From the NCBI GenBank assembly GCA_028718375.1, contig JAQULZ010000010.1, forward strand, positions 1 to 35,041: a DNA stretch of 35,041 nucleotides, in the 5' to 3' direction. Below are positions 22,527-31,499 of this stretch, piece after piece. Below the pieces are notes generated by a model. The model was not told the origin of the DNA and ran no database searches. It saw nothing but the letters and a program-made list of their open reading frames with translations. The position numbers and the translations under genes were made by a program. This DNA is from Victivallaceae bacterium (GTDB lineage Bacteria > Verrucomicrobiota > Lentisphaeria > Victivallales > Victivallaceae). Numbering within the stretch: position 1 is the first letter of the stretch; each line of letters begins with the position of its first letter.

Positions 22527-22772
22527 ATGGATTGGTTAAGTAAAAAAGTCAAATTGTTTTTGGCTTTTGTTGTAGGCATGGTTCTTTCTGTGCCTTCTTA
22601 CGCCTTGGACGTTGTTACCAAGGATGCGACCACCGGTGAGGTTTCTTTCGATCCGGCTGTTATTGTCGATCCGGTAACTACGGCGATTATTACGACCATT
22701 TGCAGCGTTGCCGGGATTTTCCTGATTGTCCTGGGAGCTCGTTGGGTTTTCCGTCTCTGTCGCGGTCGTTAA
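22527..22772 (+). CDS. Major coat protein (pVIII-like), copy 2
   Basis: Identical to 13900-14145, including the GGAGG site and the upstream TATAAT (22499-22504). Confidence 0.85.
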   Translation: MDWLSKKVKLFLAFVVGMVLSVPSYALDVVTKDATTGEVSFDPAVIVDPVTTAIITTICSVAGIFLIVLGARWVFRLCRGR

Positions 22773-22778
22773 GGGGGA

Positions 22779-22801
22779 GGGGGCATTTTGCCCCCTTTTT
22801 T
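22779..22801 (+). terminator. Terminator after the major coat gene, copy 2
   Basis: GGGGGCA/TGCCCCC stem with a six-T run. Confidence 0.9.
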
Positions 22802-22806
22802 GTCTT

Positions 22807-22926
22807 ATGGATTATACAGCGGTACTCAATGAAATTTCTTTTTATCTTCAAGCTCTTACCGGTTTTGTAGTGTTTGGCCTCGGAGTGTTGATTTTCTTCG
22901 TTTTTGCGTTGGGGATGAAAAAATAG
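22807..22926 (+). CDS. Small membrane protein after the coat gene, copy 2
   Basis: Identical to the 39-residue protein at 14180-14299. Confidence 0.5.
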   Translation: MDYTAVLNEISFYLQALTGFVVFGLGVLIFFVFALGMKK

Positions 22927-22937
22927 AGGTTGTGGTT

Positions 22938-24725
22938 ATGAAAAGGTTTTTGGTGTTGATTTTTTTGTTTGTTTTTGAGTTTGGAGTTTTTGCTGGCGGT
23001 TGGGTTGAAGTTCAATCCGGTCATTTTGATTCTGCTGTTTCTTATTATGTTCCTTTTACTCTTGTTGATGGTGCTACTTATCGTTTGGTTTTTACTAATT
23101 ATATTGGACCTGGTTCAATTGAAACTTGTTTATATTCTCTTAGTCAGGGACGTAAGATTTCAGATTTTGCATTGAGTGGTAGTCATTATTATTATGGTAA
23201 TTTTTCTATGGAAGGTGTTTGGACTGCTCCTGGTGATTCTGATCTTGTTTTTTGTTTAGTTGGTGGTCTTTGGGGGGCCGTTTCCGGTGATTATGTTTTG
23301 AGTAGGTATCAGGATATTGTTCCTCAGCCTCCTGTTATTACTTCTTCAATTTCTCTTTCTAAGACTGCCGGGTCTTCTTTTTCTTATGTAATTACCGCAA
23401 CCGGCACTGACCCGATAACTTATTCAGCTTCCGGATTACCTTCTTATTTGTCTTTTGACGGGGGGTCTATTGTTTCCGGTACTTTACCCTCTGCTTCGAC
23501 TGCTTATAGTTTTACTTTTACAGTGCAAGCGACTAATGATTATGGCAGTGATTCAAAGGTTGTTACGGTTAATGTTTCGGCTAATCAGCTTGCGCCGACG
23601 ATTACTTCTGCTGGAACGTGTAACGCTGTGGCCGGTTCGGTTTCTCATTATACTGTTACCGCAACCGGCACTGACCCGATAACTTATTCGGCTTCCAATT
23701 TGCCGTCTTGGGCTTCGTTTTCCGGCAGTCAGGTTACTTTTTCTTCACCGCCTTATAATCTTGTTGGGACTACGGTTGGTATTACAGTTCAGGCGACTAA
23801 TGATTATGGCAGTGATTCAAAAAATGTTACAGTCTCTATTGTTGCTCCTTCCGGTCAGCTTATGACGAATGACGGTTCGTTTGATTCGGATGATGACGTA
23901 CCGGCTATTAATGAGCTTAAACAGTCTGTAATTGATAATTTCACTTCTTTGATAACTTTTTTGGATGAGAAGTTTACTTATTGGGGGTTGGATATTCATA
24001 CAAGTTTGCAGGATATTTATAATTTTTTGTTGGATATGGGGCAGGCTGTAGTTGCTGAAAATCTTATTCCTATTAATAATAATGTCGCGACGATTAAGGA
24101 TACTGTTCTTAATGTTGATGCTAATGTTTCATTGATTAATGATAATATAGCAGGGCTTAAGGATGCTGTCATTAATATTGATACTAATGTTTCATCGATT
24201 GATAGTAATCTTTCTTCTGTCAATGATACGTTTTTTCGGGTTGAAGATTTGTTAATTCTTATCAATAACAGCCAGGCTAATCAGGAACAGCATTTAGTTG
24301 ATATAAAAACCGCTCTTGATAGTCAGCTTACTGTTCAGCAAAATATTTTGGATGTTTTAAATCAAATTGCCAATTCTTCCAGTGAGGAAATTCCCACTTT
24401 GCCGGAAAGTGTTGATAATCCTGCAGCTCCGGAGTATTCGTTTACTTTAACGCCCGAAGGGGAGTTACAAACTCGGGAAATGAAAACTTATGAAAAGGAT
24501 TTTCCGGAAATTTCTCAGGCTTTGCGGCAGCGTGATGGAACGTTGCCTTATACGTTTGTTGTTCCGTTGTCTAAGGTTTCTGACCGGCTTGAGGATAGGG
24601 TAATAAATTTTTCCGAGGGGGTGGTTGGGGATATGGTTTCCGCTTTTCGAACGGTGATTGCGGCTTGTTTATATTATTTTACATTGCTTCAATGGTTTAG
24701 GGCAGTACGGAGGATAGCTGACTGA
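22938..24725 (+). CDS. pIII-like minor coat/adsorption protein, copy 2
   Basis: Identical 595-residue protein to 14311-16098. The absence of any difference, even in the receptor-facing Ig-like repeats, argues that the copies have not diverged since duplication. Confidence 0.75.
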   Translation: MKRFLVLIFLFVFEFGVFAGGWVEVQSGHFDSAVSYYVPFTLVDGATYRLVFTNYIGPGSIETCLYSLSQGRKISDFALSGSHYYYGNFSMEGVWTAPGDSDLVFCLVGGLWGAVSGDYVLSRYQDIVPQPPVITSSISLSKTAGSSFSYVITATGTDPITYSASGLPSYLSFDGGSIVSGTLPSASTAYSFTFTVQATNDYGSDSKVVTVNVSANQLAPTITSAGTCNAVAGSVSHYTVTATGTDPITYSASNLPSWASFSGSQVTFSSPPYNLVGTTVGITVQATNDYGSDSKNVTVSIVAPSGQLMTNDGSFDSDDDVPAINELKQSVIDNFTSLITFLDEKFTYWGLDIHTSLQDIYNFLLDMGQAVVAENLIPINNNVATIKDTVLNVDANVSLINDNIAGLKDAVINIDTNVSSIDSNLSSVNDTFFRVEDLLILINNSQANQEQHLVDIKTALDSQLTVQQNILDVLNQIANSSSEEIPTLPESVDNPAAPEYSFTLTPEGELQTREMKTYEKDFPEISQALRQRDGTLPYTFVVPLSKVSDRLEDRVINFSEGVVGDMVSAFRTVIAACLYYFTLLQWFRAVRRIAD

Positions 24726-25114
24726 TGCTTGAATTTATGAAAGATGTTGTGGTTTGGCTGTTCAAAAAGATATTGTTTTTCTTTTTTCCGCTTGTGGGTT
24801 GGGCGGTTTTTTTCTATGAGAATTTTCCTTCTATTGCCAAGCAAATTTTAGACTATTTGATTCATGCGGTCAAGTTTTATTTCCAGGATTTTTATTTATG
24901 GTTGTTTTCCGAGTTTATTGCAAAATTGACGGCTTTTTTTTCAGATCATGCTTTTGTTTGTTCCGTGGCTGAATTTTCGAATAATCTTTTTACCGCCATG
25001 AATGTTTTTTTACCTATGAATGAGGCTTGCGCTTGTCTTACGTTTATACTTGCGACGGTGGTGGCTGTTTTTCTTTTACGTATTGTTTTAAAAGCTATTC
25101 CTACTATTTGGTAA
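24725..25114 (+). CDS. pVI-like minor coat protein, copy 2
   Basis: Identical to 16098-16487; TGATG overlap with the pIII-like gene. Confidence 0.65.
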   Translation: MLEFMKDVVVWLFKKILFFFFPLVGWAVFFYENFPSIAKQILDYLIHAVKFYFQDFYLWLFSEFIAKLTAFFSDHAFVCSVAEFSNNLFTAMNVFLPMNEACACLTFILATVVAVFLLRIVLKAIPTIW

Positions 25115-25136
25115 CAATTAAAAAAGAGGTTGATTT

Positions 25137-26441
25137 ATGTATGCTGGCATTCATGGAGCGCAACGTTCCGGAAAAACTTATTTTTGTGTAAGAACGTGTA
25201 TAGATTTCATTCGTCATACTGACCGTGATATTTTTACTAATTTACCTTTGAATCCGGATTATATGGCTCGTTTTGCGGTTGGCCGGAAATTTCAGAATCT
25301 TGATAAATATTATGAGGTTTTCCGGCGTATTCATCTTTTTATGGATTTTCCGACTTTTAAATCCGCTAAGGACTGGGCAAGGAAAAACCGTGATTTCTGG
25401 CGGTTTTGCCGGTTTGACCGGAATTATAAGCGGACGTTTTTTAAGGATTATCTTGCTGAATACGGTCATTATCCGTCTAAAGAGGATTGGCCGCTGGATT
25501 ATTACGAGGCCGGTTATATTTGGCCTACCAGGTGGATATTTGATTTCTGGCGGCTTACGAAACGTAAGCGCACGGTGTTTATGTTTGATGAGTTTTACGA
25601 GTATTTTTCATCGCTTGATTATTCGTCTACTGGGAAGGACGTTCGTAAGCAGTTGCTTTCATTTACTCGTCAGCATGGCCATGACAATCACCATGTTTAT
25701 CTTATCAGTCATGACCCGGACGATCTCGATCGTATTATCCGTCAAGGGTTCATGTATCAATATTTCGTTAAAAATTCCAAGTATGTCAATCTTTTTCAAA
25801 ACAAGTGGCTTCGGGGTTTTCGTTCTCCGGTTCAGTATTTTATTGTCTACGCTTATGCTTCCGGTGATGCCGAACCTCAGGAATCTTATCCTGTTTTGCC
25901 GGATAAGGCGATTTTTAAGTGTTATAACTCAAATAGCCTTGCTTCGACCTTGCGTGAAGTTAATTCCGGGGAATGCAAAGCCGATGTTTATGATGATAAT
26001 CGAGGTCATAATTTTTGGCATAATTTTAAGCAGTATTTTGTCCGTCAGGGTTGGGTTACTTTTGCGGTTTTAAGCTCTGTTTTTTTGGGTTGTTATTTTT
26101 TGTATCAGGGGTATAAATCGGTTTTGCCGGGTAAGGCTAAAACTGATGTCAAAATTAATCAGCCGCTTAAGTCTTTGGAGCAGGGCAGGGGGGCGCTTTC
26201 GGAAGATTTGCAGGTCGTTGGTGTATTTGGCGATAAGGTTATTTGGTCTGATAATTTTAATTTAAAGGTGGGAGATTCGTATTATGGGCTTAAGGTTAAA
26301 GAAATTAATTGCCGGAAAGAAACAGTTGTTTTTGCTGCTCCTAATGGGAAGTTGTATTCCATTCCGTTTGCCGGCTGTCGAGTTGCCCAACAGCAGCAAT
26401 CTACTGCTAAAGCAGCCGATAAGTCAAAAATCAAAAAATGA
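25137..26441 (+). CDS. Zot/pI-family assembly ATPase, copy 2
   Basis: Identical to 16510-17814, Walker A and B intact. Confidence 0.9.
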   Translation: MYAGIHGAQRSGKTYFCVRTCIDFIRHTDRDIFTNLPLNPDYMARFAVGRKFQNLDKYYEVFRRIHLFMDFPTFKSAKDWARKNRDFWRFCRFDRNYKRTFFKDYLAEYGHYPSKEDWPLDYYEAGYIWPTRWIFDFWRLTKRKRTVFMFDEFYEYFSSLDYSSTGKDVRKQLLSFTRQHGHDNHHVYLISHDPDDLDRIIRQGFMYQYFVKNSKYVNLFQNKWLRGFRSPVQYFIVYAYASGDAEPQESYPVLPDKAIFKCYNSNSLASTLREVNSGECKADVYDDNRGHNFWHNFKQYFVRQGWVTFAVLSSVFLGCYFLYQGYKSVLPGKAKTDVKINQPLKSLEQGRGALSEDLQVVGVFGDKVIWSDNFNLKVGDSYYGLKVKEINCRKETVVFAAPNGKLYSIPFAGCRVAQQQQSTAKAADKSKIKK

Positions 26442-27543
26442 TTTTTATCTTGATTCCCGAGGTCTGGAAGTCTGGCAGATTCTTAAAGAGATTTCGAATT
26501 TTTACGGGGTTACTGTTTTGGCTTATGATGAGCTTAAAAACAAGAAAATTTCCTGTAAAGTCGAAGGAATTGATTTAAAGTCTACGTTAAATTGTATTGC
26601 CTGGATTTGCGGTGTTGAATGGTTGCAAAAGGATGGTATTTATTATGTCGGTGGCAATAGCCAACAGGTTTGTGTTCTTTCCAGTGCCGGAGTAGGGGCG
26701 GATCTTCAGAATGTTTTTTCGAAAGGTCAGGTTCGGATTATTAACGACAAGGTGGTTATTTCCGGAACTGAATCCGAGGTTACGAAGATTAAAGACGCTG
26801 TGGAAACCATTACCGACCGTAAGTTCTGTAGTCTTCATTTGTGGGGTGTTGAGATTCTTTATGATAAAAATTTGGAGCTTGGAGTTGAGATAGATAAATC
26901 TATCGAGTATTTCCTTTCCTGTGAGAATTGGCTTAAAGATGTTGACCCCGGTGTCCATTTGGCGGCGTCTTTGACGGCTTCGGTACAGGCTGAATCTTCC
27001 AATCTTGAGACTTCAACGGTAATTGACAGCGATTTGGGGGTGATGTCAGGTTCTCAGATAACATTTAATTCCGGTGAGGACGTTGACCGTCCGGTTTATT
27101 CGGTGTCAAGTGAGGGAAACAGGGTGGTGTCGAGTTATAATACTCAGCATACCGGCATTATCATTAAGATAAAGGGTTTTTGCGCTTCGAAGGATTGGTT
27201 TTTTGACTGTTACATCGAGAATTCGGTTTTTAAGTCCAATACGGAAAAGGCATTGAATTCGGTTCAGTCGGTTGTCCGGCTTTCGGATGATAATTGTCGC
27301 GTTTTGGTTTGCTGTCTGAATCTCGGTACGGTTAAGAACGAATACACCAAGGGTATACCGTTTTTGGCTGATATTCCGTGGTTGGGGTTTTTGTTCCGGG
27401 TTACGACGGAACGTGATATGAAAAAGAAAATTTATTTTATTCTGGAGCTTAAACAGTCCGGCCAGGTTGAATTGCCGACGTTTAAACAGTTTAAGCTTCC
27501 TTTGATTCAGTCCGCTAATGCCGTAAGTAATGTTTTAAAGTAA
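26284..27543 (+). CDS. Phage-encoded secretin (pIV-like), copy 2
   Basis: Identical to 17657-18916, again starting inside zot. Confidence 0.88.
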   Translation: MGLRLKKLIAGKKQLFLLLLMGSCIPFRLPAVELPNSSNLLLKQPISQKSKNDFYLDSRGLEVWQILKEISNFYGVTVLAYDELKNKKISCKVEGIDLKSTLNCIAWICGVEWLQKDGIYYVGGNSQQVCVLSSAGVGADLQNVFSKGQVRIINDKVVISGTESEVTKIKDAVETITDRKFCSLHLWGVEILYDKNLELGVEIDKSIEYFLSCENWLKDVDPGVHLAASLTASVQAESSNLETSTVIDSDLGVMSGSQITFNSGEDVDRPVYSVSSEGNRVVSSYNTQHTGIIIKIKGFCASKDWFFDCYIENSVFKSNTEKALNSVQSVVRLSDDNCRVLVCCLNLGTVKNEYTKGIPFLADIPWLGFLFRVTTERDMKKKIYFILELKQSGQVELPTFKQFKLPLIQSANAVSNVLK

Positions 27544-27570
27544 AACCGTTCTCAACCTCTTACGGTTTTT
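27542..27570 (+). terminator. Terminator after the secretin gene, copy 2
   Basis: AAAACCGT/ACGGTTTT stem running into T residues. Confidence 0.65.
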
Positions 27571-27615
27571 CGGGAGCTGGCGTAAAAGTCGGTTCCCGTT
27601 TTTTTCAGGCAAAAT

Positions 27616-27716
27616 GTTATCATTTTCTTTCCGGGATCAGCTGCCGCGGTGAAGATTTTGTTATCATTCTGCTTTAGGATCCTTTTTATACCAGGGCGAA
27701 TTTTTGTTATCATTTT
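27616..27716. repeat. GTTATCATTTT repeat cluster, copy 2
   Basis: Repeats at 27616, 27660 and 27706 just before the right attachment junction. Confidence 0.65.
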
Positions 27717-27774
27717 GGGCCGGCTCTGGCTCTTATTTCCTGCAGGAATTTTTTTATTTATCAGCGTATCTGCA

Positions 27775-27802
27775 ACGTCGCATAATACATGTTATGTTAA
27801 GT
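27775..27802 (+). other. dif: Chromosomal dif site (XerC/XerD recombination site), right prophage junction
   Basis: A complete 28-bp dif: XerC arm ACGTCGCATAA (27775-27785), 6-bp centre TACATG, XerD arm TTATGTTAAGT (27792-27802). By eye it matches the E. coli dif at 20 of 28 positions, with the XerD arm at 10 of 11. It is the only one of the three XerC-arm junctions in the window with a full dif XerD arm, so it is the functional chromosome dimer resolution site and the place where a further phage could integrate. Confidence 0.85.
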
Positions 27803-27975
27803 TTATGATTGACCGTTTTGGCCTTACAGATATTCGTATCCTCTTTATTATTAGTGCATTATCTCATTAGCAAAGGCTGCCTGTTAATAACTTGATGATT
27901 AACTTATCGTTATTTACAGTTTAAAATTCCGGAAACCCGGTTATATTTCAGTTTTAATCAACCAAAAAGATTCTC

Positions 27976-29862
27976 ATGAGCGAAAAAAACGAAAAATACG
28001 CGGTAATTGTAATCGGAGCAGGGCATGCGGGTTGCGAAGCCGCGCTGGCGGCGGCCCGGCTCGGCAGCCGGACTTTACTGATCACCATCAATATGGATCA
28101 CATCGCTCAAATGAGCTGCAATCCGGCCGTCGGCGGGATCGCCAAAGGCCAGGTGGTACGGGAAATCGATGCTTTAGGCGGTTATCAGGGGATAGTTACC
28201 GATGCTGCCGCCATTCAATTCCGGATGCTGAACCGCGCCAAAGGTCCCGCAGTCTGGTCGCCGCGGGCTCAGTGCGACAAGAGCTGTTATCAGCGCGCCA
28301 TGAAAGCGGTGCTCGAACCGTGCCCGAACCTCGATATAATTCAGGCCGAAGTTACCGATATTATGATGGAAGGCGCTAAAGCGACGGGAGTTATAACTAA
28401 TTTTTCCGATAAAATCTACGCGGATTGTCTCGTTTTTACTACCGGTACTTTTTTAAGCGGCAAACTCCATTACGGCAATATCAATTTCAGCGGCGGTCGG
28501 GCCGGTGACCCGGCGGCCAATTTATTGGCGGCCGCGCTCCAAGGACGGCTGAAAATCCGGCTGGGACGCCTGAAAACCGGTACTCCGCCCCGGATTCTGG
28601 CCAAAACCATCGATTTCAGCAAAATGCAGCGTCAGGACGCCGATCTTCAGGAAGAGCAGTTCAGTTTCTGGAATGATATTGCCCCCCTGCCCTCGCCGCT
28701 GCCGCGCGCCACCCGAAAAGACCTGCCGTGTTATCTGGTTTATTCCACTGCGGAAACCAATCGAATCGTTCGGGAAAATATCCATCAGGCGCCCCTGTAT
28801 CAGGGCAGAATCGAGGGTATCGGAACGCGTTACTGTCCGTCTTTTGAAGATAAGGTGGTACGGTTCGAACACCATCCCCGGCATTTGCTGTTTCTCGAAC
28901 CTGAAGGCGAATTTACTCAGGAATATTACATCAACGGTATTTCCACGAGCCTGCCGGTGGAGGTGCAGGTACCAATGCTTCACTCGATTCCCGGCCTTGA
29001 AAACGCCGTCTTGTCGCGTTATGCCTATGCCATTGAATATGACTTCATTTTCCCGGATCAACTGAACCGGTCGCTGGCCCTGAAAAAACATCCGAACGTG
29101 TTTTCCGCCGGGCAGATCAACGGTACCAGCGGTTATGAGGAAGCGGCCGGCCAGGGACTGATCGCGGGGATGAACGCCGCCAAATTCGCCGCGGGCCGGG
29201 AAACCGTGGAATTAGCGCGGGACAGCTCCTATATCGGGGTGATGATCGATGATCTGGTCACCAAAGACATTATCGAACCGTACCGCCTGTTCACCAGCCG
29301 GGCCGAATACCGGCTGCGCCTGCGCCAGGACAACGCCGATCTGCGGTTGAGTGAGTTTGCTTACCGGAACGGTCTGCTGCCGGAAGAAAAATATCGGGCT
29401 TTTGCGGTTTACCGGGATAAACTTGAACAGACCGTCAATATCCTGCGGACGGAAAAAACCGGCGGCAGAACGGCCTGGGAAGCGTTGAAACAGTTAAAAG
29501 GAAATTTTACTGATCCCGCCTCCCTGCCCTTCTCTGCGGAATCAGCCGGGCTTGACGTTACGAGCCGGATGGGGCGGAGAATTATCCGTCAGGCTGTCAT
29601 TGCGGCTCATTATGAAGGTTATTTTGACCGTGAAGACGCCTCGATAGTCAAACTCCGGAAGCTGGAAAGCTGGAAAATTCCCGCTTCATTCAATTACGAT
29701 GAAATTGCCGGTCTGCGCGCTGAAGCCAAGCTGAAACTGAAAAAAACAGCGCCTACTACCCTGGCGCAGGCCGGACGCATCGACGGCGTCACCCCGGCTG
29801 AACTGGCGTTGCTGCAAGTTCATCTCACTCGCAGCATCGGCCGCGGGAAAAACCGGGAATAA
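27976..29862 (+). CDS. mnmG: tRNA uridine-5-carboxymethylaminomethyl modification enzyme MnmG (GidA)
   Basis: A 628-residue FAD protein of normal length: dinucleotide fold G-A-G-H-A-G (14-19), the M-S-C-N-P-A-V-G-G-I-A-K-G segment (about 46-58), the G-T-R-Y-C-P-S-F-E-D-K signature, the G-Q-I-N-G-T-S-G-Y-E-E-A signature and the C-terminal helical domain for MnmE and tRNA binding. With MnmE it installs the cmnm5 group on U34 of certain tRNAs. It begins 173 bases after dif and has only a weak ribosome site. No gidB/rsmG or parAB follows, unlike the usual oriC-side cluster. Confidence 0.96.
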   Translation: MSEKNEKYAVIVIGAGHAGCEAALAAARLGSRTLLITINMDHIAQMSCNPAVGGIAKGQVVREIDALGGYQGIVTDAAAIQFRMLNRAKGPAVWSPRAQCDKSCYQRAMKAVLEPCPNLDIIQAEVTDIMMEGAKATGVITNFSDKIYADCLVFTTGTFLSGKLHYGNINFSGGRAGDPAANLLAAALQGRLKIRLGRLKTGTPPRILAKTIDFSKMQRQDADLQEEQFSFWNDIAPLPSPLPRATRKDLPCYLVYSTAETNRIVRENIHQAPLYQGRIEGIGTRYCPSFEDKVVRFEHHPRHLLFLEPEGEFTQEYYINGISTSLPVEVQVPMLHSIPGLENAVLSRYAYAIEYDFIFPDQLNRSLALKKHPNVFSAGQINGTSGYEEAAGQGLIAGMNAAKFAAGRETVELARDSSYIGVMIDDLVTKDIIEPYRLFTSRAEYRLRLRQDNADLRLSEFAYRNGLLPEEKYRAFAVYRDKLEQTVNILRTEKTGGRTAWEALKQLKGNFTDPASLPFSAESAGLDVTSRMGRRIIRQAVIAAHYEGYFDREDASIVKLRKLESWKIPASFNYDEIAGLRAEAKLKLKKTAPTTLAQAGRIDGVTPAELALLQVHLTRSIGRGKNRE

Positions 29863-29961
29863 TGTCGCGTCCTCACTTGGCCGGCGTAACTTTTCCCGTT
29901 AAATAATCGACTATAAAAATGTTATTTTAGCAGTTTATTCAATCTAATCAAGCAGGTCGGT

Positions 29962-31497
29962 ATGCGGAAAATAATTTTTTTGATAATTGGCGTGGTGATT
30001 GTCGGCGCGTTAGGTTACGGCATCGCGGTCAGAATAAACAATCCGGCGAAAAAGAACCGGGGACGAACTTCCCCGGCAAAGGCCGGCACCGGGATTGCCG
30101 TCCCGGTTGAAATAGCGCCGGTGAGTATCCGGAAGATCAGAAATATCCATATTTTTACCGGTACTCTGGAACCGTGGAGCAAATACGAAGTCGCACCGAA
30201 AATCGCCGGACGACTGGAAAATCTCAACGTTGAAATCGGCGACCCGGTTTACAACGGCCAGTTGCTGGCGACCATCGATGACGAAGAATATTTGCAGGAA
30301 ATCAATAAGGCGAGCGCCGATCTCGGCATTTCGGAAGCGCTTAAAGGCGAAGCGATCACCCAGTTCAATCTGGCGAAAATCGAATTCGACCGTGCTACCG
30401 GCTTGAAAAAGAAAAGAGTCATTTCCGACTCGGAATACGATTCAAAACGTTCGGCGTATCTGGTCAAGGCCGCGACGCTGAAAAGGGCGCAGGCGGAACT
30501 GAACCAGAAGCAGGCGGCGCTTAACCTGGCTAAAGTCCGCTATGATTTCACCAAGATTTATGCCCGCTGGGGACGGAAAAACCTGTTGTTCGATATTGCT
30601 TCTCCCGGACCGACTAAGGAAGAAGTCAAAAAGGTGGTCGATGATTTGATGGTCCGGTATAATGTCGTCAAACGTTATGGTATCGAACATATCGATTTCA
30701 GGGAAACCGCTCCCGGAAAATTTATTCTTGAACTGGAACTGGCCACCCCGTTGTTCAATTTTGCTCAGCTGGCTTCCGGGATTGCCAGAATGCTGGCGGA
30801 AATGAAGCAAAAACTTTCTCCCGCCACGACCATAAACTTCCGGAAAGATACCACGCTGCGCTATATCGGCAAAAAATATCTGGACGCCGGGCAGATGCTG
30901 AAAGCCAATGACGCAATTCTGACCATTGTCGATATCCGGCGCATGAAAGCAATGGTGAATGTGATTGAAAAAGACTATCCGCTGCTGAAAAGCGGTCAGC
31001 CGGCCGTCGTCACCACCGACGCCTATCCGGACAGAACCTTTGCCGGGAAAGTTTATAAGATTACCAAGGTGCTGGATGAATATTCCCGGCAGGCGGAAGT
31101 CGAGATCGAAATAGACAATTCCCAGTTGCTGCTGCGGCCGGGAATGTTCGTCAAAGTATCAATAGAGTTCGCCACCTTGGAAAACGCCCAGGTCATTCCC
31201 AAGCACGCGGTGGTCAATTTCAATGACGTAACCGGCGTTTTCATGCTGTCCGCCGACCGGAAAACCGTCCGCTTCATACCGGTAAAAACCGGCCTGATGG
31301 ACGGCGACAACATTCAGATCGTCTCCCCGATCCTGGTCCGGCCGGTGGTGACGCTCGGCAATCACCTGCTTTATAACGGGATCGCCATTAATATCACCTC
31401 GCGGGACGAGGCAATGAAAGGCCGGGCTGCCGCCGCAGCCGGGGGCAAAGACAATTCCGGCAAATCCGGCCGGAAAAAAACCGCGGAGGCCAAATAA
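29962..31497 (+). CDS. RND efflux periplasmic adaptor (HlyD/MFP family) with an inserted segment
   Basis: 511 residues. An N-terminal membrane anchor (4-22) and the first half of the lipoyl domain (about 65-104, ...V-A-P-K-I-A-G-R-L...) are followed by a coiled-coil hairpin (about 105-195). After Y-D-F-T-K-I-Y-A, where adaptors normally continue with P-x-D-G-x-I into the second lipoyl half, about 95 residues intervene (202-297). The domain then resumes with L-R-Y-I-G-K-K-Y-L-D-A-G-Q-M-L. The beta-barrel (about 325-400) and membrane-proximal domain follow, with a low-complexity Ala/Gly/Lys tail. It links the RND pump to an outer-membrane channel. Its stop is two bases before the pump gene's ATG. 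Confidence 0.85.
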   Translation: MRKIIFLIIGVVIVGALGYGIAVRINNPAKKNRGRTSPAKAGTGIAVPVEIAPVSIRKIRNIHIFTGTLEPWSKYEVAPKIAGRLENLNVEIGDPVYNGQLLATIDDEEYLQEINKASADLGISEALKGEAITQFNLAKIEFDRATGLKKKRVISDSEYDSKRSAYLVKAATLKRAQAELNQKQAALNLAKVRYDFTKIYARWGRKNLLFDIASPGPTKEEVKKVVDDLMVRYNVVKRYGIEHIDFRETAPGKFILELELATPLFNFAQLASGIARMLAEMKQKLSPATTINFRKDTTLRYIGKKYLDAGQMLKANDAILTIVDIRRMKAMVNVIEKDYPLLKSGQPAVVTTDAYPDRTFAGKVYKITKVLDEYSRQAEVEIEIDNSQLLLRPGMFVKVSIEFATLENAQVIPKHAVVNFNDVTGVFMLSADRKTVRFIPVKTGLMDGDNIQIVSPILVRPVVTLGNHLLYNGIAINITSRDEAMKGRAAAAAGGKDNSGKSGRKKTAEAK

Positions 31498-31499
31498 CC

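Larger units (their letters stand above)
19159..27785 (+). mobile_element. Inovirus prophage, copy 2
   Basis: Same 8627-bp unit in direct orientation. All predicted proteins are the same as in copy 1, no length difference exists anywhere, and every non-coding stretch I compared agreed. It ends at the XerC arm of the intact dif site. Identity implies a recent second integration or a recent recombination between copies. Confidence 0.92.
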
